From contig BJOX01000079.1 of assembly GCA_009731375.1 (NCBI GenBank), positions 450,368 through 471,125 of the forward strand: 20,758 nucleotides of DNA, read 5' to 3'. Below the pieces are notes generated by a model. It was not told the DNA's origin and made no database searches. It saw only the letters and a list, made by a program, of their open reading frames with translations. Of this stretch, positions 1 through 20,758 are shown one piece after another. Both the position numbers and the translations under genes were made by a program. The first letter of the stretch is position 1; every line of letters begins with the position of its first letter. Source of the stretch: Paulinella micropora. Its lineage: Eukaryota; Cercozoa; Imbricatea; Euglyphida.

Positions 1-680
1 ATACATACATACATACATACATACATACATACACACTATCGATACATACGCATACACACTATCGATACATACATACATACATACATACATACACACTATC
101 GATACATACGCATACACACTATCGATACATACATGCATACATACATACATACATACATACACACTATCGATACATACGCATACCCACTATCGATACATAG
201 ATACATACATACATACATACATACATACATACACACTATCGATACATACGCATACACACTATCGATACATACATACATACATTCATACATACATACACAC
301 TATCGATACATACGCATACACACTATCGATACATACATACATACATACATACATACATACATACATACATACACACTATCGATACATACGCATACACACT
401 ATCGATACATACATACATACATACATACATACATACATACATACATACATACATACATACATACACACTATCGATACATACGCATACACACTATCGATAC
501 ATACATACATACATACATACATACACACATACATACATACGTAAATACATACATACATACACACTATCGATACATACGCATACACACTATCGATACATGC
601 ATACACACTATCGATACATACATAGATACATACACACTATGGATACATACATAGATACATACATAGATACATACATATAT
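1..680 (+). repeat. (ATAC)n higher-order repeat
   Basis: Tetranucleotide (ATAC)n runs are interrupted about eight times by a roughly 37-bp module holding two ATCGAT sites separated by ACATACGCATACACACT. Run lengths between modules differ while the module is nearly invariant, so the module and array were duplicated together. No exon-like island is seen; by position this lies in the intron upstream of the first visible exon. Confidence 0.85.
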
Positions 681-690
681 ATACGTACAG

Positions 691-16692
<16,002 letters not shown>

Positions 16693-17739
16693 AATCATTG
16701 TTTTTGATTATAGTTATTTAATAACAGGGGTTTACTGGACCACGAGTGACCATGCTCGCCCCTTTGCTAAGGCTGGTTAGTGCTTGGGATAGGCTATAGG
16801 CAAGTGAAAGGATTGGCCTTGGGTCCATGGAAGGGCTTTTGGAAGGCTGTGAGGCATGTTAGGACTTGGCTGTCGATGCAATTTTGTCATTTCACTAGTA
16901 TTTTGTAATTATTAATCCCGATATCATTATCATTCTTACTGTTGTCAATATTTTGAATAATGTTATATTACTGTGATTAATATCATTTGTTGACGGTTTA
17001 CATATTTACTTATACTCTCAAGTTCCTGATTGTTTCTTTCAAGTCTTTTTCTCCTTTCTGTTTCTCTCCTTGATTGAGGGAATCCGACCTGTAATCAAAC
17101 TCCAAGCATATTAATACCTCTTGACAGTAATATAATTATCAGTATGATGTCCTCTTTTTTTTTTTTTCAACTTATACTTTGTTTCTACTTTTGTTTTCTT
17201 CCTTTCCTTTCCCATTCCCAAACCGAGTATTAATAACATGAAATTGAATTAAATATATACTTGAATCATTGGCAACATGGTCTGCATAAATTAATTAAGT
17301 TTAATTTATCAAAGTAATCAAATTTCATTGACATTTGACTATATATCACTTGAACGCATACCGGAGCTATCGGCAGCAGTGACGCTGAATTACAACAAAT
17401 TCCTTACTGTATTAATATGCGCTGCATCCCGCCGGTCGGAGGCTCGACCAGGAGCATGACCTTACGCTGTACTGGCTATTATATTAATAATAGTGGCAGT
17501 TTGAAACCCAATCAGTGTTTTATCATCTTCACCTGCCGTGTGTAAACTGATTACGTATTATTGTGCCGGTGTAATATTAAATATATGTAGTATCATATTG
17601 ATACTATAACAATCATCGTATTTTAATAATGTAAGTTCATTACTAAGTTCTCCGACTGTCTCTGTTTTGGAACTTTTTCTTTCTCTCTCCAAGTTTCTTA
17701 GACTCCGCTGAGCCGGGCTCTCTCTCTCTTTCTCTCAGG

Positions 17740-17773
<34 letters not shown>

Positions 17774-18407
17774 CTCTCTCTCTCTCTCTCTCTCTCTCCG
17801 AGTTTCTCTCTCTCTCTCTCTCTCAGCCTCTCCAGGCATGACTTTACGCTGTATTAATATAGTTTGAAACCCAATAAGATAGTGTTTTACTATGTAAAAT
17901 CACGTCACCCATCATGATCATAGTATGTGATTAATCATTCAGATGATCTGCTTTCTTATTAATTACATATGTCTTTTTACCGCCCCCTAGGGGTCTTTAG
18001 TCGATTCGCGGCGGTTTAGCGTTGTAATGTACTACTAATACCCGTTACTCCACCTAGACAATTTACAGGTAATTTGGATAGTCTTAGTCATAGGCAGGTT
18101 CATAGGCCGGACAGTTATTAATACCTTTATTACTGACAAGGACACTTTCTAAAGTATTCGCGAATCATAGTCTGGAATGCCTAGAATCAAATGAGTATTA
18201 CCATTCTGTAAAGGTCATAACATCATAAATTTGTGTGACCCAAAGTCATTAAAAGTCTTTTCTTCGGTTATTCTTTACCCTTAGCGGGGTAGCTTCCCTA
18301 AACTCTGCGTTTGAGTGATAGATTACTTTGGTTATGAGGCAAGGAGACAAGCGTGCCAAAGCACGTATTGAGTCAAGTGCCCATATTCGAGCAAGTTTCA
18401 GAAGCAC
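16693..18407. other. 3' flank, no gene recognised
   Basis: AT-rich unique sequence. No AATAAA is seen soon after the GST stop; ATTAAA at about 17248 and 17577 are weak candidates in AT-rich context. A (CT)n tract lies at 17718-17825. The part near 18000-18407 may include the LTR or leader of the following retroelement, but with only one end present no LTR boundary or primer-binding site can be proven. Confidence 0.5.
17449..17890. repeat. Diverged direct repeat flanking a (CT)n tract
   Basis: CAGGAGCATGACCTTACGCTGT...AGTTTGAAACCCAAT (17449-17522) and CCAGGCATGACTTTACGCTGT...AGTTTGAAACCCAAT (17832-17890) are related copies about 383 bp apart. The first has an extra ACTGGCTATTAT-type segment. 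Confidence 0.75.
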
Positions 18408-20758
18408 ATGCAGGGGATATCTGTCCACGTGGCAGAGATGGTATCTGTGGCATTAGCCGACCCAGCTAAAGCCAAAAGGGATTTTTCTTACGACGAAGCA
18501 AGGGCTAAGACGGCAGAAGACTTAGAAAAGCCCGACACGCCCATAAGTGATAGTGAGGAAGATGAAGAGTCAGACACCTCTCAGAGAGGAAGACAGAGAC
18601 CCCAGACAAAGAAAGAAGATATCAAACAGCCAGAAGGTTGGGATAAAATGACAGCAGAACAAAAGAGAGAGTGGAAAGAGAAAGAAGCAAGGAAAAAGAA
18701 AAGACAAAGTATGAAACAACACACAAGAAGAAAGACAGCTATCCGCAAAGAGAAGAAATATTATGAAAGGATGAAAACTTTGCAGTTATGTCTGTCTGTG
18801 GCTTTTTCCAAAGACAATGTATCTAATTTCCTGCGAACACAGAAGACGAAAGGACCCATTGAAGAGTTGATAGTAGTAAGAGATCAATGGGGAGGCATTT
18901 CCGGAGCAGGTAGGTACATGTTAGAGGAAGAGTTTGAGAGAACGAGACCAAGGGCAGGTCAGAGGTATGTAGACTGGCTAAATGAATTTCTCGCAAAGAA
19001 AATCCAGCTTGAAAGTTTACGTGGGGCGCCATTTTCCGATGAGGAAGCAAAGAGAAAGCTATTTAAGAAATTGCGCTACCATCCAGCTTTCGGGGATAAA
19101 TTTCAGGTTTACCACTATGATCTCCCGGCCAGACTAAAACCGAATTTCTCGGAACTATGCGAAGCATCTAGGGAAAGATGGTTAATGTGTGAAGAAAAAG
19201 AAAGACGTAACAATTTCCGTGAGAGAAAAACTCAAATTCGCAAAGACAACAACAAGAAATCTCGGGATGGCAAGCAGCGGCAAGAGACCAATCTCCTGAT
19301 GGATAATAAAGGGAAAAGGGGAGACAATAAACCGGGACCAAAGACAGCTCCAAACTGGACGCTCAAAGTCACGTGTTTCGGATGTGATGCCAAAGGCTAC
19401 CATGAAATATTGTCCGGTGATTTTTCGGAAAAGTTCCGCAAAGAAGGAAAATTAAAACGGAATCAAACGGAAGACAAAGGCACGGAACAAGAAAAGAACG
19501 AACAAAAGAACAATTACAAAAACAAAAAGAAACCCTTTAATAAGAAAAAGAAAGCACTCACTTTGATAACAACCGGCAACGACAAAAACGAAGACGAACA
19601 AAGTGACTCTGATACAAACGTTGCTTTAATCCATATGGGGAACACTTATGATAAGAGCGATGATGATGAGGAAGAAAGAGAAAGAGATGACGAGCAACCA
19701 AGCTCACCTCATCACAAATCTACAAGTCCCCAAGCCCTTTTGAACGATACAAAGACTACACCTAGGGTAGGGAATAGACATAGTGAGAGTGGAGAAGGAC
19801 GGGAAGTGCGGTTAGTATCGGCCACCCTACGAGGTCCCTCCTCACTACGGGGAGAAGGCAAGGAAGAGCGGTTAGTATCCGCCACCCCACGATGTTCCCC
19901 AGTCACCCCTAACCCTAACAAAACTCCTTTGAGGCTTGAGAGTTCTTACGGAGTCACGCCTGACACAAAATGGGCCGGAATAAACAGACGCAAAAAACCG
20001 TGTAATATTTCCGTTGAAAAATCAAAAGGAAAAGGAATATACGCAAATCACGCGAAACGATTATCTTATGCGAGGTACTGCGGATATCACGCCACACAAG
20101 ACCCAGATTATCCGGAGTTGGATTTATCGGTAAGTCCCGTGTTGCGTCCCCCCAAATCTCCTTACTACCCAGACGAACGAAGTCTTAAAGCTGCGGAATT
20201 GGAAAAGTCTCATAAAATTATGCAAAGACTCATTTTCGGGGAATTTGAAACTTTACGTGACACCAAAATTTCCACAAGTCCACAAGTCTCGCAAAATATT
20301 CCGCAACAACCACGCAAACATAATCCATTTTCTAGTCAGCGGACCGGCCAGAGCAGAGAAGGGAGAGAAGAGAGTGGAGTGGATGAGGGAGAGCAACGAC
20401 TTGGGCCCACTTCTGTCAACAAGTTTGGCAACCAAATAGGTCCCACCTCACAACAACTCCAAATCTCTAGTTCTAGACCAATCACAGCACTCCCACCAAC
20501 ACAGACAACAAACACGCAACCCATCAACCCTCCCGTCATAACCTTCAAAGATATAAATGAAATAGCTAAAACGTTGATGAATGATTGCGTGAGGGGAATG
20601 AATGGAGAAGTGATGCATGTCGTGAGTGGCGAGTTAGAGAGAGATGACTTTTTGACTGACATAGTAAGAGCAATAGAAGGAGTGTACTTGGAGAGAGCAG
20701 TCAGACAGAGTCCCATCACTACACCTCCACAACTCACAGAAGAGGGACAAGGTGAGGG
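18408..20758 (+). CDS. Retrotransposon Gag-like polyprotein, open at right edge
   Basis: 783 codons with no stop; in-frame stop upstream at 18369-18371; first ATG 18408. Layout: acidic stretch about residues 45-62, highly basic Lys/Arg-rich stretch about 85-120, a helical region about 125-275 with YVDWLNEFLAKK, FSDEEAKRKLFKKL and FSELCEASRERW, whose order resembles the capsid part of Ty3/gypsy-type Gag (retrotrans_gag family). Then a basic region and a zinc-knuckle-like C323-x2-C326-x5-H332 without the fourth ligand. Beyond is a long polar, Pro/Ser/Lys-rich tail. No protease or reverse transcriptase motif before the edge. No poly-frame breaks, so it may be a young copy. Alternative: another LTR class; class is not certain. 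Confidence 0.65.
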   Translation, partial: MQGISVHVAEMVSVALADPAKAKRDFSYDEARAKTAEDLEKPDTPISDSEEDEESDTSQRGRQRPQTKKEDIKQPEGWDKMTAEQKREWKEKEARKKKRQSMKQHTRRKTAIRKEKKYYERMKTLQLCLSVAFSKDNVSNFLRTQKTKGPIEELIVVRDQWGGISGAGRYMLEEEFERTRPRAGQRYVDWLNEFLAKKIQLESLRGAPFSDEEAKRKLFKKLRYHPAFGDKFQVYHYDLPARLKPNFSELCEASRERWLMCEEKERRNNFRERKTQIRKDNNKKSRDGKQRQETNLLMDNKGKRGDNKPGPKTAPNWTLKVTCFGCDAKGYHEILSGDFSEKFRKEGKLKRNQTEDKGTEQEKNEQKNNYKNKKKPFNKKKKALTLITTGNDKNEDEQSDSDTNVALIHMGNTYDKSDDDEEERERDDEQPSSPHHKSTSPQALLNDTKTTPRVGNRHSESGEGREVRLVSATLRGPSSLRGEGKEERLVSATPRCSPVTPNPNKTPLRLESSYGVTPDTKWAGINRRKKPCNISVEKSKGKGIYANHAKRLSYARYCGYHATQDPDYPELDLSVSPVLRPPKSPYYPDERSLKAAELEKSHKIMQRLIFGEFETLRDTKISTSPQVSQNIPQQPRKHNPFSSQRTGQSREGREESGVDEGEQRLGPTSVNKFGNQIGPTSQQLQISSSRPITALPPTQTTNTQPINPPVITFKDINEIAKTLMNDCVRGMNGEVMHVVSGELERDDFLTDIVRAIEGVYLERAVRQSPITTPPQLTEEGQGE
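19791..19910 (+). repeat. 60-bp (20-codon) tandem duplication in the Gag-like frame
   Basis: GGAGAAGG at 19791 and 19851 start two units reading GEGREVRLVSATLR and GEGKEERLVSATPR. The in-frame unit keeps the protein open. Confidence 0.85.

Noticed and set aside
133-654. Open frames of repeating Tyr/His/Ile/Thr residues in (ATAC)n
   Set aside because: They are simply translated tetranucleotide repeats open in several frames and on both strands; no domain or start context.
1-680. CRISPR-like array of modules and variable spacers
   Set aside because: The spacers are the same (ATAC)n at different lengths, and the DNA is eukaryotic.
16693-18407. 5' LTR of the Gag-like element
   Set aside because: No second LTR, clear TG...CA ends or primer-binding site can be shown within the window.
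18823-19403. Minus-strand frames opposite the Gag-like region
   Set aside because: Antisense shadows of the long plus-strand frame; no recognisable domain.

Overview
The window is eukaryotic nuclear DNA, mostly simple-sequence repeats: (ATAC)n, (ATT)n/(AAT)n, (AGTAAT)n, (ATC)n, (TATC)n/(GATA)n, (CT)n, (TATATC)n and (GTAT)n. It has GT-AG introns, fragments of non-LTR and LTR retrotransposons, a MITE-like element and four assembly gaps. The species cannot be named. The very high intron density (12 introns in 648 coding bases), tiny exons and a glutathione S-transferase of bacterial or algal flavour would fit an intron-rich protist or alga. The retroelements would equally fit a marine invertebrate.

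The main content of 691-16692 is one gene that no single reading frame shows. It has thirteen exons of 33-81 nt on the + strand. Each is bounded by AG and GT, and all codon phases agree across twelve junctions. Together they give 648 nt: 215 codons plus a stop at 16690-16692. The product is a glutathione S-transferase (GST) superfamily protein lacking only its N-terminal strand and helix, which must lie upstream of base 1. About 4% of the gene span is coding; the introns (269-2843 nt) are filled with microsatellites.

Nine of the thirteen exons have partial copies of themselves, or of their splice-site edge, scattered in the adjacent intron. With one clear exception, copies upstream keep the acceptor side and copies downstream keep the donor side. 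This is the signature of repeated local tandem duplication with one breakpoint in the exon and the other in the microsatellite.

Intron passengers: a 5'-truncated non-LTR retrotransposon 3' end (5506-5881), a TA-flanked inverted-repeat element (6162-6360), a SINE-like block (2806-3212), twin foldback hairpins (12949-13083), and a 104-bp near-identical duplication next to a 10-N gap (4921-5024 and 6001-6104).

From 16693 to 18407 there is AT-rich 3' flank with a (CT)n tract and a diverged direct repeat. From 18408 to the right edge runs one uninterrupted frame of 783 codons, a retrotransposon Gag-like polyprotein with a capsid-like domain, a defective zinc knuckle and an internal 20-codon tandem duplication. 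It is open at the window edge.
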